57,402 nucleotides of DNA, taken from assembly GCA_949744905.1 (NCBI GenBank), contig CATKCE010000121.1, positions 1-57,402 of the forward strand. The letters are read 5' to 3'. The position numbers were made by a program, and so were the translations under genes. Positions 37,175 to 48,078 of the stretch are shown piece by piece. The stretch's first letter is position 1. The number at the start of each line of letters is the position of its first letter. The stretch comes from an uncultured bacterium (GTDB lineage Bacteria > Bacillota > Clostridia > Christensenellales > Pumilibacteraceae). The notes below the pieces were generated by a model. It ran no database searches, was not told the DNA's origin, and worked only from the letters and a program-made list of their open reading frames with translations.

Positions 37175-37231
37175 GCGGGTCTTTCTCCTTGTGATTTTGA
37201 TGACGAAAACAGTAAAACGCGTTAAATATGT

Positions 37232-39058
37232 TTACTTTTTGGCGGCGTGGGCTTTCGCCTTTGCCCTCAGTTCGGCATTCAATATCTTTTTGCGTATGCG
37301 CAGATTTGCGGGAGTCACTTCCAAAAGCTCGTCGTCGGCAATAAAGTCGAGAGCCTGTTCCATGCTCATCACCTTGTGCGGAGTTAGTCTGAGAGCCTCG
37401 TCGCTGCCCGACGCGCGCATATTGGTCATTTGTTTACGTTTGCATACGTTGACGGCAATGTCGTCTCCTTTGGGGTTCTCGCCCACTATCATGCCCTCGT
37501 ATACCTTTGTGCCGGCGCCGATAAACAGCGTGCCGCGCTCCTGCGCGTTGTACAGTCCGTAAGGCACCGCGTCGCCGGTCTCGAAAGCTATGAGACTTCC
37601 GCAAGGTCGGCGGTCGATGTCGCCGCGGTAAACGTCATATTTATCAAATACCGACGTAAGTATGCCCTCGCCCTTTGTATCGGTCAAAAACTCCGATTTG
37701 TATCCGAAAAGTCCTCGGCTGGGCACCGAAAATTCCAGTCTCATGCGGTCGCCTATAGCGTTCATGGTTTTAAGTTCGCCCTTGCGGACGCCCATCTTCT
37801 CCATAACCACGCCCACGGCTCCGCTCGGCACGTCGGCTATAAGAAGGTCGAGGGGCTCTGTCACCACGCCGTTCTCTTCCTTAAACAGCACCCGCGGCAT
37901 AGACACCTGAAATTCGTATCCTTCGCGGCGCATGTTTTCTATAAGTATGGACAAGTGCATCTCGCCCCTGCCGCACACTCTGAAAGCCTCGCTGGTGTCG
38001 GTATCGGATACGCGTATGCTGACGTCTCGCACCGCTTCTTTATATAGACGCGCGCGCAAATGACGGCTCGTTACGAACTTGCCCTCTTTACCTGCGAACG
38101 GGCTGTCGTTTACCGAAAAAGTCATCTCTACGCTGGGTTCGCTTATCTTGGGAAATTCTATCGGCGTGGGGTCCTCGGGATCGCAAAGAGTGTCTCCGAT
38201 AGACACGCCTTCCACACCGGACACGCACACTATATCGCCCACCGTAGCTTCGTCGGCGGCAACGCGCGAAAGCCCCTCGAACTGGTAAATATTGGTCACT
38301 TTTGCGCGCAGAGGAGGGCGGTCGTTGTGATAGTTGGAAAGCAGGACGTTTTGTCCCGTGCGCAACGTGCCGCGCTCTATCCTGCCTATTCCTATCGCTC
38401 CCACGTACTCGCTGTAATCGAGAGCGGACACAAGCATCTGCACGGGAGCTTCAGGATCGCCGCTGGGCGCGGGTATATGGCGCACTATCGTCTCGAACAG
38501 AGGTATAAGGTCGGCGCCCGGCTTATCGGGATCCGAACTTGCGGTGCCGTTGCGACCCGAGCAGTATATTATCGGGCTGTCGAGCTGTTCATCGGTGGCG
38601 TTCAGCTCCATCAAAAGCTCTATCACCTCGTCGCACACCTCGGATATCCTGCGGTCGGGACGGTCTATCTTGTTTACGACTATAACTACTTTGTGTCCGA
38701 GTTCGAGAGCTTTTCCAAGCACGAAACGCGTTTGCGGCATAGTGCCCTCGTACGCGTCCACCAAAAGCACGACGCCGTTCACCATTTTAAGTATTCGTTC
38801 CACTTCCCCGCCGAAGTCGGCATGCCCCGGAGTGTCAACGACGTTAATCTTATAATTTCCGTATTTTACCGACGTGTTCTTGGCAAGTATGGTTATGCCG
38901 CGCTCGCGCTCCAAAGCATTGCTGTCCATTACGCGTTCGGCAACCACCTGATTGCTTCTGAAAGCTCCGCCTTGCTTTAACATCTGATCCACGAGCGTGG
39001 TCTTGCCATGGTCTACGTGCGCGATTATCGCAACGTTTCTTATTTGTTCGTTTGTCAT
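37232..39058 (-). CDS. typA: translational GTPase TypA/BipA
   Basis: RNVAIIAHVDHGKTTLVDQMLKQGGAFR, DTPGHADFGGEVERIL, VNKIDRP, GRGEMHLSILIENMRREG. Confidence 0.96.
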   Translation of the reverse strand: MTNEQIRNVAIIAHVDHGKTTLVDQMLKQGGAFRSNQVVAERVMDSNALERERGITILAKNTSVKYGNYKINVVDTPGHADFGGEVERILKMVNGVVLLVDAYEGTMPQTRFVLGKALELGHKVVIVVNKIDRPDRRISEVCDEVIELLMELNATDEQLDSPIIYCSGRNGTASSDPDKPGADLIPLFETIVRHIPAPSGDPEAPVQMLVSALDYSEYVGAIGIGRIERGTLRTGQNVLLSNYHNDRPPLRAKVTNIYQFEGLSRVAADEATVGDIVCVSGVEGVSIGDTLCDPEDPTPIEFPKISEPSVEMTFSVNDSPFAGKEGKFVTSRHLRARLYKEAVRDVSIRVSDTDTSEAFRVCGRGEMHLSILIENMRREGYEFQVSMPRVLFKEENGVVTEPLDLLIADVPSGAVGVVMEKMGVRKGELKTMNAIGDRMRLEFSVPSRGLFGYKSEFLTDTKGEGILTSVFDKYDVYRGDIDRRPCGSLIAFETGDAVPYGLYNAQERGTLFIGAGTKVYEGMIVGENPKGDDIAVNVCKRKQMTNMRASGSDEALRLTPHKVMSMEQALDFIADDELLEVTPANLRIRKKILNAELRAKAKAHAAKK

Positions 39059-39146
39059 AAATGTTCTCTTTTACTGTATGATTTCATCATTTATTCCCGT
39101 ATCGGAATTTTGCGGATATCCGGTTTTTTCGCGGCAACGCGCGGCT

Positions 39147-40136
39147 TTAAGCAAACGGATCGATATGGTCGTTATCCTCGAACGGATCGTACGGATAATA
39201 GTCTTTGGGGGTAAGGCGCGGCGCCCGATCGCGCTTGCGCTTCATTGCGTTTGCCGTCCACACGGCGATACCGACTGCCGCGCCGCCGCACAAAAGCGCG
39301 ATAATATACCAGCCGGTCGGGTCGGCGCGGAAATACTCGTATCTGACCGACGTTTCGCCGTCGCCGGCGGTTTTCTGAAAGACATAGTATCTGCCGCGGC
39401 GGTCGCGGGTACCGTCTTCGTACACTACTTCGACTTTGCCGTCGCACGCTACGTTCATTTTTTTAGACGCGTACCAAAAGTCGGTAAGCAGAGCCTTTGT
39501 GTAATCGTTCATTTCCGCCGAAGCAAACGCGTCGGAAAATCCCGGCAATTCGGTCTCGCCGTTTACTTCGGTGCCGAACAGTATTATGCCCATAAGAGTC
39601 TGGTTGTCGCCCGGATGTTTTTCGCCCGCGTTATAACGAGACAAAGCATCCTCGAATTCGTTTATCCAAAAGTTGAACCGGTCGTCGCGCACAACGCTTA
39701 CGACGCGCATGAAAAGATTGGTGGACACGTCGGTATCGCCCTTAAAAGCGAGCCCTTCCTCCATATATTCGCCGCAATCAGCCTTCGGAACGATTATATC
39801 TGGAAAACGGTATTGCGTCATGCCGTCGTCATGCCACACTTCTTCCGCTCCGTACGTAAACCCGCCTATATCGGATATCACCTCGAAGTAATCGGCAAGC
39901 CAACGCTCCAAAGTCCACTTTTCTCCGTACTTTTCGGAATACGCCGCGCCGGCGTTAAGAGTTTTTACAACTCCGTCCGGAACGGATATCTGCACCGCGA
40001 AGTACCATGCGTCTTCGTCCTGTTGCTCGTATACGTCTATATGCGCTTCGCATCCGGCGAAAAGCGTCATAACCGCCGCGAAAAGCGCGCATAAAATGAA
40101 TTTTATAGTCTTACCTGTCTTCAAATTATCAAACAA
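39147..40136 (-). CDS. lipoprotein with C-terminal TM and cytoplasmic tail, hypothetical
   Basis: LFAGCEAH lipobox; C-terminal WYIIALLCGGAAVGIAVW TM. Confidence 0.7.
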   Translation of the reverse strand: MFDNLKTGKTIKFILCALFAAVMTLFAGCEAHIDVYEQQDEDAWYFAVQISVPDGVVKTLNAGAAYSEKYGEKWTLERWLADYFEVISDIGGFTYGAEEVWHDDGMTQYRFPDIIVPKADCGEYMEEGLAFKGDTDVSTNLFMRVVSVVRDDRFNFWINEFEDALSRYNAGEKHPGDNQTLMGIILFGTEVNGETELPGFSDAFASAEMNDYTKALLTDFWYASKKMNVACDGKVEVVYEDGTRDRRGRYYVFQKTAGDGETSVRYEYFRADPTGWYIIALLCGGAAVGIAVWTANAMKRKRDRAPRLTPKDYYPYDPFEDNDHIDPFA

Positions 40137-41904
40137 GCTCCTCTAACTGCGAAAGGGTTTCGCTGAATTCGTTCATTGCTATTCTGTAAGGCTCGTCGCG
40201 TTTAAGGTCCACTCCCACGTCGCACAGGATATCGTACGGAGATTTGCTCCCGCCCGCGCTTAGGAATTTTTCCTTATATCGCGTAACGGCGCTCTCCCCC
40301 TCGGCAAGTATCGCATGCGCGATATTCACCGCGCTGGTTATGCCGGTAGCGTATTTATACACGTAAAACGCCGTATAAAAATGCGGTATGCGCGCCCACT
40401 CGAGACGTATCTGTTTATCGTGCGACACTGCGGGACCGTAATACTTTTTATTGAGTTTAAGATACTCGCGCGACAACGATTCCACAGTGAGCGGTTTGCC
40501 GGACTGCGCCATGGAATGGCTCTTAAGCTCGAACTCGGCAAACATTGTCTGACGGAAAAGAGTGGTGCGGAACATGTCGAGATAGTAAGACAGCAGGAAT
40601 TTACGCATCGCCGGATCGGTCTCGGTTTTCAGCATATATTTCAGAAGAAGCACTTCGTTTACAGTGCTCGCCACCTCAGCTACGAATATGGAATAATCGG
40701 CGTTTACGTAATGCTGCGTTTTACTCGAATAATACGAGTGGAGCGCGTGTCCCAACTCGTGCGCTATCGTAAACACATCGTGCGCGGTTGAACTGTAATT
40801 GAGGAGCACGTACGGATGGACTCCGGACACTCCCATGCTGTACGCTCCGCTACGCTTGTTCTCCGTTTCGTACACGTCCATCCAGCGGGCATCGCGGGCG
40901 GTTTTAAGCAAGCCGACGTACTCGTCGCCCATGGGGGCAAGTCCGCGCAACACAAGATCGAACGCTTCGTCGAAAGACAGCTTTAAGTCGGCGTCGCGCA
41001 CTATCGACACGTACAGATCGTACATGTGGAGTTTTTCCGCTCCCATAACTTTTTTGCGCAAAGCCACGTAACGGTGCACCGGCTCGAGATTATCTCCCAC
41101 AGTCTTTACGAGTTTCGCATACACTTCGCCGGGTACGTTGTCGTTATCGGTAGACCGGTCCACGGCGTTTTTGTAGCCGCGCGCCGTCGCAAGATAATTA
41201 TCTTTAGACACCGACGCTGCGTAATTCGCCGTGATAGTGTTTATAAGACTTCCCACAGCTTTGTACATTCCCTCGAACGCCTTTTTGCGGAGCGACCCGT
41301 CGGGAGACGAGAGGCACTGCGAATACAGTCCGTGGGTAAGACGCGTCTTTTTTCCGTCGATATCTATTTTGGGAAACGGCATGTCGACGTTGTTTATCAT
41401 GCCGAACACGTTGCCGTAACCGGAAAACGTTGTCTGTCCGAGCGCCAAAAGTCTTTCTTCCTCGGCGGAAAGAATATGCTTTTTACTGCGGCGTATCTCG
41501 CCGAGCATATATTTGTATACGGCGAGTTCGGGGTCGTTCATATAAGCCGAAAGCGTGATGTCGTCAAGCGCTCCGAGCTCTGGAGTGATAAACGACGAAT
41601 ATGTCGCATAGTGCATATAAAGGTCTTCGGCGCGGGAGAAAAGCGCTTGTCCGTTTTCGTCGGACGCGTTTTCGGCGTGCTTTAAGTGGGCGTAACAGAA
41701 CAACTTTTCCAAGCGCTTGCAAAGCGTTGTGTTACACTCCATGCAAGCGATGAACTCGTACTTATCGCCCAGCTTTCCTTTGTACGACAACACCTCCGGC
41801 AGCGCCTTGTTCACCTCCGAAAATTCCTTTTCCCACTCGGCGGCGTTTACAAAAATGTCCTCGGTGCGCCAGATGTCTCTTTCGTTTACTTCGCTGCGTT
41901 TCAT
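40129..41904 (-). CDS. pepF: oligoendopeptidase F (M3)
   Basis: FTIAHELGHALHSYYSS zinc site (HExxH); ANYAASVSKDNYLATARGYKNAVD. Confidence 0.95.
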   Translation of the reverse strand: MKRSEVNERDIWRTEDIFVNAAEWEKEFSEVNKALPEVLSYKGKLGDKYEFIACMECNTTLCKRLEKLFCYAHLKHAENASDENGQALFSRAEDLYMHYATYSSFITPELGALDDITLSAYMNDPELAVYKYMLGEIRRSKKHILSAEEERLLALGQTTFSGYGNVFGMINNVDMPFPKIDIDGKKTRLTHGLYSQCLSSPDGSLRKKAFEGMYKAVGSLINTITANYAASVSKDNYLATARGYKNAVDRSTDNDNVPGEVYAKLVKTVGDNLEPVHRYVALRKKVMGAEKLHMYDLYVSIVRDADLKLSFDEAFDLVLRGLAPMGDEYVGLLKTARDARWMDVYETENKRSGAYSMGVSGVHPYVLLNYSSTAHDVFTIAHELGHALHSYYSSKTQHYVNADYSIFVAEVASTVNEVLLLKYMLKTETDPAMRKFLLSYYLDMFRTTLFRQTMFAEFELKSHSMAQSGKPLTVESLSREYLKLNKKYYGPAVSHDKQIRLEWARIPHFYTAFYVYKYATGITSAVNIAHAILAEGESAVTRYKEKFLSAGGSKSPYDILCDVGVDLKRDEPYRIAMNEFSETLSQLEELV

Positions 41905-41940
41905 TATTCACCTCTTTTATGTTTTTCCGGCTAAGCGCCG

Positions 41941-43302
41941 TCAGTTTTTAAGCGAATGTACGGGCGCGGGCACGCGTCCGCCGCGGTTGATAAAATCAGC
42001 CGCCGAATATTTGTTTACAGGCATTACCGGAGCGGTGCCCAAAAGTCCTCCGAATTCCACTTCGTCGCCCACCTTTTTACCGGGAGCGGGTATTATGCGC
42101 ACCGCCGTCGTTTTATTGTTTATCATGCCGATAGCGCATTCGTCGGCTATGACCGCGCTCAGCACCGACGCCGGAGTATCGCCAGGCACGGCTATCATGT
42201 CAAGGCCCACGCTGCACACGCACGTCATGGCTTCAAGCTTTTCAAGAGTCAGGGCGCCGTTGCGTACCGCGCGAATCATTCCCGCGTCTTCCGAAACCGG
42301 TATAAACGCGCCGCTTAGTCCCCCGACGCTGCTGGACGCCATCACGCCGCCCTTTTTAACCGCGTCGTTAAGTATCGCAAGGCACGCAGTGGTGCCCGCC
42401 GCGCCCACGCTTTCCAGTCCCATTTCTTCCAGTATCTGCGCCACGCTGTCGCCCACTTTCGGAGTGGGAGCAAGACTCAGGTCCACTATACCGAATTCGG
42501 CTTCGAGGCGTTTTGCCGCTTCTACGGCTACCAACTGCCCTACGCGCGTGATCTTGAAAGCCGTGCGTTTTATCTCCTCGGCGACCGCAAGCAGATCCGC
42601 CGACTTTCCCAACTTTTTAAGCGCGCAACTCACCACGCCCGGTCCGGAAACGCCTACGTTTATTACAGCATCGCCCTCGCCGACTCCGGTAAAAGCTCCC
42701 GCCATAAAAGGATTATCCTCCACCGCGTTACAAAACACCACCAGTTTCGCGCAACCCATACCGCCGCTTTGCGCCGTCAAAAGCGAAAGATCCTTTATGC
42801 GCTCGCCCATCAGTTTGACGGCGTCCATATTTATGCCGCTGCGGGTGCTTCCCACGTTTACCGACGAACACACTTTTTCGGTCGCCGCGATAGCTTCGGG
42901 GATACTGTCTATAAATTCGCGCTCGTACTTCGTCATGCCCTTGTGCACCAAAGCCGAGTATCCGCCTATAAAGTCTATACCTATTTCCGCCGCCGCTTTA
43001 TCGAGAGCCGCCGCGATCTTACCGTAACCGCCTGTCTTGGCGCAAATAAGACTTACGGGAGTTACCGACACGCGCTTGTTGACAATGGGAACGCCGTACT
43101 GCGCCGCGATATCTCCGCCGACGGACACAAGTTTGCCCGCGCGCGAAACTATCTTTTTATATACGAGCTCCGCAGTCTCGTCGGCAGTGCGCCCTATACA
43201 ATCGAACAACGATAAAGCCATTGTTATCGTGCGCACGTCGAGATTTTCGTTTTCTATCATGCGGACGGTCTCGAGTATTTCGTTTTTGTTAAAATTTATC
43301 AT
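41941..43302 (-). CDS. PFL/DUF711 family protein (UPF0210)
   Basis: [60 protein letters not shown]. Confidence 0.93.
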   Translation of the reverse strand: MINFNKNEILETVRMIENENLDVRTITMALSLFDCIGRTADETAELVYKKIVSRAGKLVSVGGDIAAQYGVPIVNKRVSVTPVSLICAKTGGYGKIAAALDKAAAEIGIDFIGGYSALVHKGMTKYEREFIDSIPEAIAATEKVCSSVNVGSTRSGINMDAVKLMGERIKDLSLLTAQSGGMGCAKLVVFCNAVEDNPFMAGAFTGVGEGDAVINVGVSGPGVVSCALKKLGKSADLLAVAEEIKRTAFKITRVGQLVAVEAAKRLEAEFGIVDLSLAPTPKVGDSVAQILEEMGLESVGAAGTTACLAILNDAVKKGGVMASSSVGGLSGAFIPVSEDAGMIRAVRNGALTLEKLEAMTCVCSVGLDMIAVPGDTPASVLSAVIADECAIGMINNKTTAVRIIPAPGKKVGDEVEFGGLLGTAPVMPVNKYSAADFINRGGRVPAPVHSLKN

Positions 43303-43312
43303 GCCGCCCTCT

Positions 43313-43576
43313 TTATATTCTGTGCATTGCGGTGAATATGTCTTCGTGCTGGATGGAAATATCCACTCCGGCTTCCTTTCCGAGACGCTCGGCGTCTTTT
43401 CTAAGGTCGGTCACGGAAGCCTTGCCGGTATCCACGAGCATTATCATGGCGAAATAGTCCTGCAATACCGTTTGACTTATGTCCTCAACGTTTACGCCCG
43501 CTTCGGCAAGATAAGCCGTGACTTTGGCTATTATTCCCGATTTGTCTTTTCCTACTACGGTAACTACCGCTTTCAT
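43313..43576 (-). CDS. ACT domain protein (UPF0237)
   Basis: [39 protein letters not shown]. Confidence 0.93.
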   Translation of the reverse strand: MKAVVTVVGKDKSGIIAKVTAYLAEAGVNVEDISQTVLQDYFAMIMLVDTGKASVTDLRKDAERLGKEAGVDISIQHEDIFTAMHRI

Positions 43577-43601
43577 AAATATTATCTCCGTTAAATGGTT
43601 T

Positions 43602-44183
43602 TTACTGTTTCGTATCGGAACTCAAGTCGTTTTGCGCAGCGACAGGCGCCGACGCGGGAGTTTCGAGTATCTCGTAAGCCATGAGTATGTTGGCGTGACT
43701 TACGAGCCTTAACTTTGTCCCTTCGCAAAGCGGAAGTTTGGGCACCGTATGTTCGACAAGCAGCTTGCGCTCGTCTATGTCGTCGCGTCTTAAAGGCTTG
43801 GTTTTAAGCGACATGGAATAAAAGTACACTCCGTCTTTCATGGTAACGGAATCCTCGTAACCGATGAAAGTCGCGTCGAATTTGTCTTTGAGCCCGCGGT
43901 CCATCTCCCGAAGCATTTTAACGTATTTGCGGGTTAGCTTGTACTTTATCGCAAAAAAGAACAGACTGCCGCAGGAAAACCCGATGCCGAGCGCCGCCGA
44001 GATTATCCCGAACGGCAAAGTAAGACTGCGGTCGCGGTGAACGCTCACTCTGTACGTAGCCGTTACCGTAAGCGCGGCAACAGCCGCTACCACGACTACC
44101 ATCACGGCGAACCACGTCCAAAACAACAACCGTTTTTCACGCACGGCCGCCGCCTTTTCTTTATCGCTGAATACGTTTGTCAT
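43602..44183 (-). CDS. hypothetical two-TM membrane protein
   Basis: Two hydrophobic helices then soluble domain; no family recognised. Confidence 0.65.
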   Translation of the reverse strand: MTNVFSDKEKAAAVREKRLLFWTWFAVMVVVVAAVAALTVTATYRVSVHRDRSLTLPFGIISAALGIGFSCGSLFFFAIKYKLTRKYVKMLREMDRGLKDKFDATFIGYEDSVTMKDGVYFYSMSLKTKPLRRDDIDERKLLVEHTVPKLPLCEGTKLRLVSHANILMAYEILETPASAPVAAQNDLSSDTKQ

Positions 44184-44386
44184 ACATTATCTCCGGGTAT
44201 GCCGCGCATACATTATTCAGTATACCACATAAGCAAAACGATTGTAAAGTGCTGCGGGCAATTTAATGCGGAGCGGACGGGTAAATTTTATACTGTGCCT
44301 CCGCACGAAAAACGCTTGTTATTTTGAACGTAAAATGATATAGTATAATGTACGTATATCTATATCCGCATTCAAAGGAAGCAAAA

Positions 44387-45805
44387 ATGGGAGCAATAAA
44401 AATCGGCGACAATTTAATGGGCAGGCAAAAACTTACGATAGACGGCACGTTCATCACCGAATACATGCCTTCGGCGCCAGACGTCTACGTAAAAATATAT
44501 CTTGCCGGCATGTTTCTCGCGCTGTCCGATCCCGATAACGATATAGAGTCGCTTGCGACTCGTCTTTTTACCGACGTCAAAACAGTATCCGAAGCGTTTG
44601 TATACTGGCAGGAACAGGGACTCGTGCACATAGACGCCGACGGAAAGAATATCGAATATCTCGCCGTAGTGGGACGCAACCGCCAGATACGTAAATTCAG
44701 CAAAGAAAAATACCGCAACTTCAACGACCAGCTACACGCGCTGTTCCCCCGCCGAAACATACTGCCCGGCGAATACAACGAGTACTACAACGTCATGGAG
44801 ACGTACAATATCGAGATAGAGGCGATGCTTACGATAATAGGATACTGCAAACGCCTCAAAGGCGAGGACATAACATATCCGTACATAGTCACCGTAGCAC
44901 GCAACTTCGCGGCGGAAGGATACATAACGTTCGACCGAGTAAATGAAAAGATCGGCGAACTCGATTTATACGGCGACGAACTTCGCGCCGTGGTAAAAGC
45001 CGTGGGAAAACGCGTTATCGACCACGACGACAAGCGCATGTATCTTAAATGGACCAAGAGCTTCGGATTCGAGACCGCTACAGTGATACAGGTCGCAAAA
45101 CAGATAAAAAAGGGCGGTATGGCGCGTTTGGACGCAAAACTCACCAAATATTACGAGCTCCACCTGCTTACGATATCCGAGATAAACAACTACGAAAAAA
45201 GCCGCGACGAGATGTACGAACTTGCAAAAAACATCAACCGCAAAATAGGCGTGTTTTACGAACAACTCGATTATATAATCGAAACTTATACCGCGAACTG
45301 GCTCAGTATGGGATTCGATGCCGCGACTCTTGAAAACGTGGCGGATTACTGTTTTAAGCACGGACTGCGCACGCTGGAAGCGATGAACGATACTCTTAAA
45401 AAATTCTATAAAAAGGGATGCGTAACCGTCGAAAGCATTTCCGAATTTGTTTCCGAAGCGGCAAAAAGCGACGACGAAATAAAGGAAGTATTCGAGTCGG
45501 CGGGCGTTATCCGACCGGTATCCACCCGCGACCGCGACTATTACCGCACCTGGACTTACAGTTGGAAAATGCCCAAAGACGTCATTTTGTACGCCGCAAA
45601 CATGAGTCAAAAAGCGGATTCACCCATACCCTACCTCAATTCCGTGCTTGCCGCATGGCATGAAAAAGGAATAGATACGGTAGAAAAAGCAAAACAAGCC
45701 GACGTCTCTGCGCCGCAAAAACCGTCAGCCGAACATAAGATAATAACGAATTTCTCCGCAGACGAAATAAACGCGGCGTTTGCAAAACTTAACGAGGAAC
45801 TGTAA
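44387..45805 (+). CDS. DnaD-like primosomal replication protein
   Basis: MGAIKIGDNLMGRQKLTIDGTFITEYM..; YYNVMETYNIEIEAMLTIIGYC and repeated DnaD-type helical segments; directly upstream of a DnaI/DnaC-like ATPase. Confidence 0.8.
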   Translation: MGAIKIGDNLMGRQKLTIDGTFITEYMPSAPDVYVKIYLAGMFLALSDPDNDIESLATRLFTDVKTVSEAFVYWQEQGLVHIDADGKNIEYLAVVGRNRQIRKFSKEKYRNFNDQLHALFPRRNILPGEYNEYYNVMETYNIEIEAMLTIIGYCKRLKGEDITYPYIVTVARNFAAEGYITFDRVNEKIGELDLYGDELRAVVKAVGKRVIDHDDKRMYLKWTKSFGFETATVIQVAKQIKKGGMARLDAKLTKYYELHLLTISEINNYEKSRDEMYELAKNINRKIGVFYEQLDYIIETYTANWLSMGFDAATLENVADYCFKHGLRTLEAMNDTLKKFYKKGCVTVESISEFVSEAAKSDDEIKEVFESAGVIRPVSTRDRDYYRTWTYSWKMPKDVILYAANMSQKADSPIPYLNSVLAAWHEKGIDTVEKAKQADVSAPQKPSAEHKIITNFSADEINAAFAKLNEEL

Positions 45806-45806
45806 T

Positions 45807-46697
45807 ATGGACTATGCAGAAGCGATAAGAAAAATAGCCGCGGCACATAAAAGGCGGATATCGGAGTACGAACAGGCCGAACTCGATCTTATGGCGTCAG
45901 ACCCTGAGTTTTCGCAAAACGAAAAACAGTTGCGCGCACTGAATCTCGATAAAGCGCTTGGCAAAAAAACAGATGCGGCTCAACTGAAAGAAGTTACCAC
46001 CAAAAACAAAGAGATACGCAAACGTCTGGGACTTGTTTCGCCCGAGCCGCATTGCAAGCATTGCAACGACACCGGCAGAGTAAACGGAAAAATATGCGAT
46101 TGCGCCGTATCGCTCGCTCTCGGATCGCGATCGGCGGGGATAAGCATACCTTTGCACATATTCGCAAACGTGGATTACACGGTTTACGGCGACAAACAAG
46201 AGGAATACAAAAAGATATTCTCCAAAATAGAAGAGATATGTTCTTTGTACCCCGCCAATAAAAAACGTTGTATTATTATCGGCGGCAATACGGGCAACGG
46301 CAAAACGTATCTTGCCGGTTGCGCGGCGCAAAAAGCGTTGGAACGCGGACTCAGCGTCATGGCGCTTACCGCGTTTGCCGCAAACAACAGATTTTTGAAA
46401 TACCACACAACGTTCGACGAAAACAAATCCGACTGGCTCGACCCCATGCTGGACTGCGCTTTACTGATAATAGACGACCTGGGGACCGAAAGTATACTCA
46501 AAAACGTGACTGTGGAATATCTTTACCAGATAATAAACGAGCGCAACGCTTCCGGAAAATTAACGCTTATCACAACAAATCTTTATCCCGACAATATAAA
46601 CGACCGGTACGGCGAACGCATATACAGCCGCCTGTTTGACAAGTCTCTTTCGTTTACCGTTTATCTCACCGCAAAAGACATAAGAAAAGTTTTATAG
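45807..46697 (+). CDS. DnaI/DnaC-like helicase loader ATPase
   Basis: CKHCNDTGRVNGKICDC zinc motif, IIIGGNTGNGKTYLAGC, LLIIDDLGTE. Confidence 0.88.
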   Translation: MDYAEAIRKIAAAHKRRISEYEQAELDLMASDPEFSQNEKQLRALNLDKALGKKTDAAQLKEVTTKNKEIRKRLGLVSPEPHCKHCNDTGRVNGKICDCAVSLALGSRSAGISIPLHIFANVDYTVYGDKQEEYKKIFSKIEEICSLYPANKKRCIIIGGNTGNGKTYLAGCAAQKALERGLSVMALTAFAANNRFLKYHTTFDENKSDWLDPMLDCALLIIDDLGTESILKNVTVEYLYQIINERNASGKLTLITTNLYPDNINDRYGERIYSRLFDKSLSFTVYLTAKDIRKVL

Positions 46698-46699
46698 CA

Positions 46700-46726
46700 A
46701 AAGGCGCGCAGGAAATACGCGCCTTT
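46700..46726. terminator. bidirectional terminator between convergent genes
   Basis: AAAGGCGCG caggaaata CGCGCCTTT. Confidence 0.8.
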
Positions 46727-46746
46727 GATCTTTTCATGCTACCGAA

Positions 46747-48066
46747 TCAAAAAATATTCGGCGCGACTTTGCGCTTTATCTGCGAACGGTAAACCATGTT
46801 TATTCCAAAGAAAAACAGAGTGCGCAACGGATGTTTTATCATTCTTTTGTTGAATATCGTGCGCCTTAAAATATTTTTCATACTGTATAAACGTTTGTAA
46901 AGTTTCCAGTATTCGTCCGTTATTTGTTCCGCCGTCATATTGGGCGTGTTCAACACAGACTCCGACGGCTTGTATTTGAGAACGTCGTAACTCACTATCC
47001 GCCCTTCCTCCGCCATTTGTTTATTAAGCGGAGTTCCCGGTATGGGCGTAAGGCAATAAAACTTAGGCGCTATTATACTGCTCTTTTCCACAAATTCGGC
47101 AGTCAAACGCAAAGACTCCGGCGTATCGGTGTCAAGCCCCACAATCATTTCGCTTGCGACTTCTATGCCCGCGTCGTTCACAGTTTTCAATATACGCGGG
47201 TAATCGCCTGGATCGCACCACCCTTTGTTTACGGCTTTCAACGCCGCGGGATCTATATTCTCCAATCCGAAACTCAAAACGTAACAACCGCTTTCGGCAA
47301 CGGCTTTAAGCAACTCCGGATCGTCGGCTATCTGAATCGCGCACTGGCTCATCCACCGCATTTTAAGCGGCTTTATCCGCCTGCACAGTTCCAGCATATA
47401 ATCGGGATCGGACACGATATTGTCGTCCACAAGCAAAAATTCCCTGAATCCGAGACTTTTCACGTACTTTATATCGCGTATCACCTCGTCTATATCGCGG
47501 CGCATATAACGCCCCTTGAACAAACAGGAAATAGTGCAAAACGAGCACGTGTTCGGGCACCCTCTCCCCGCCTGCACCGGCAAAAAGCCGCCTATGCGTT
47601 TTTTCGCCACAAGGTCGTATCTCGGAACGGGGTAACTCAATTTTTCAAGCGGTTTATTGTAAAACGGTTTGAGACAGCCGTTTTCTATATCGCGGCACAA
47701 TTCGCCTATCGTTTCCTCGCTGTCGCCTATCATAACGCTGTCGCAGTAATTTTTAGCCATTTCGGGCACCAACGAGACCATTGGCCCGCCCATAAAAACT
47801 ATCTTACCGCGTTTTTTGAATTCCAACGCTATGTCCTTGGCGCGGCTTGCCGCATGCCCCACTCCGCCTATTCCCACTACGTCCGCATCGGTATCGTACG
47901 GGATATCCTCTATCATGTCGAGGCACAGCTCCGCAGTCCAGCCGTCGGGCAACAGCGCCGCAAGCAACGGATGCGCAAGCCCCACAAAATACAGCTTGCG
48001 CTTTTTAAGCAGTCTACCTTTATCGTCGTATATGGTGGGCTGTATAAAAAGTATCTTTTTATTCAT
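46747..48066 (-). CDS. B12-binding-domain radical SAM protein
   Basis: N-terminal B12-binding-like fold (ADVVGIGGVGHAASRA..GGPMVS); QAGRGCPNTCSFCTI radical SAM CxxxCxxC. Confidence 0.88.
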   Translation of the reverse strand: MNKKILFIQPTIYDDKGRLLKKRKLYFVGLAHPLLAALLPDGWTAELCLDMIEDIPYDTDADVVGIGGVGHAASRAKDIALEFKKRGKIVFMGGPMVSLVPEMAKNYCDSVMIGDSEETIGELCRDIENGCLKPFYNKPLEKLSYPVPRYDLVAKKRIGGFLPVQAGRGCPNTCSFCTISCLFKGRYMRRDIDEVIRDIKYVKSLGFREFLLVDDNIVSDPDYMLELCRRIKPLKMRWMSQCAIQIADDPELLKAVAESGCYVLSFGLENIDPAALKAVNKGWCDPGDYPRILKTVNDAGIEVASEMIVGLDTDTPESLRLTAEFVEKSSIIAPKFYCLTPIPGTPLNKQMAEEGRIVSYDVLKYKPSESVLNTPNMTAEQITDEYWKLYKRLYSMKNILRRTIFNKRMIKHPLRTLFFFGINMVYRSQIKRKVAPNIF

Positions 48067-48078
48067 ATTCGTCCCTTG

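Noticed and set aside
41717-43027. 436-aa plus-strand ORF antisense to the UPF0210 gene
   Set aside because: Low-complexity S/A/T/P-rich shadow frame of a conserved gene; no RBS or plausible motif.
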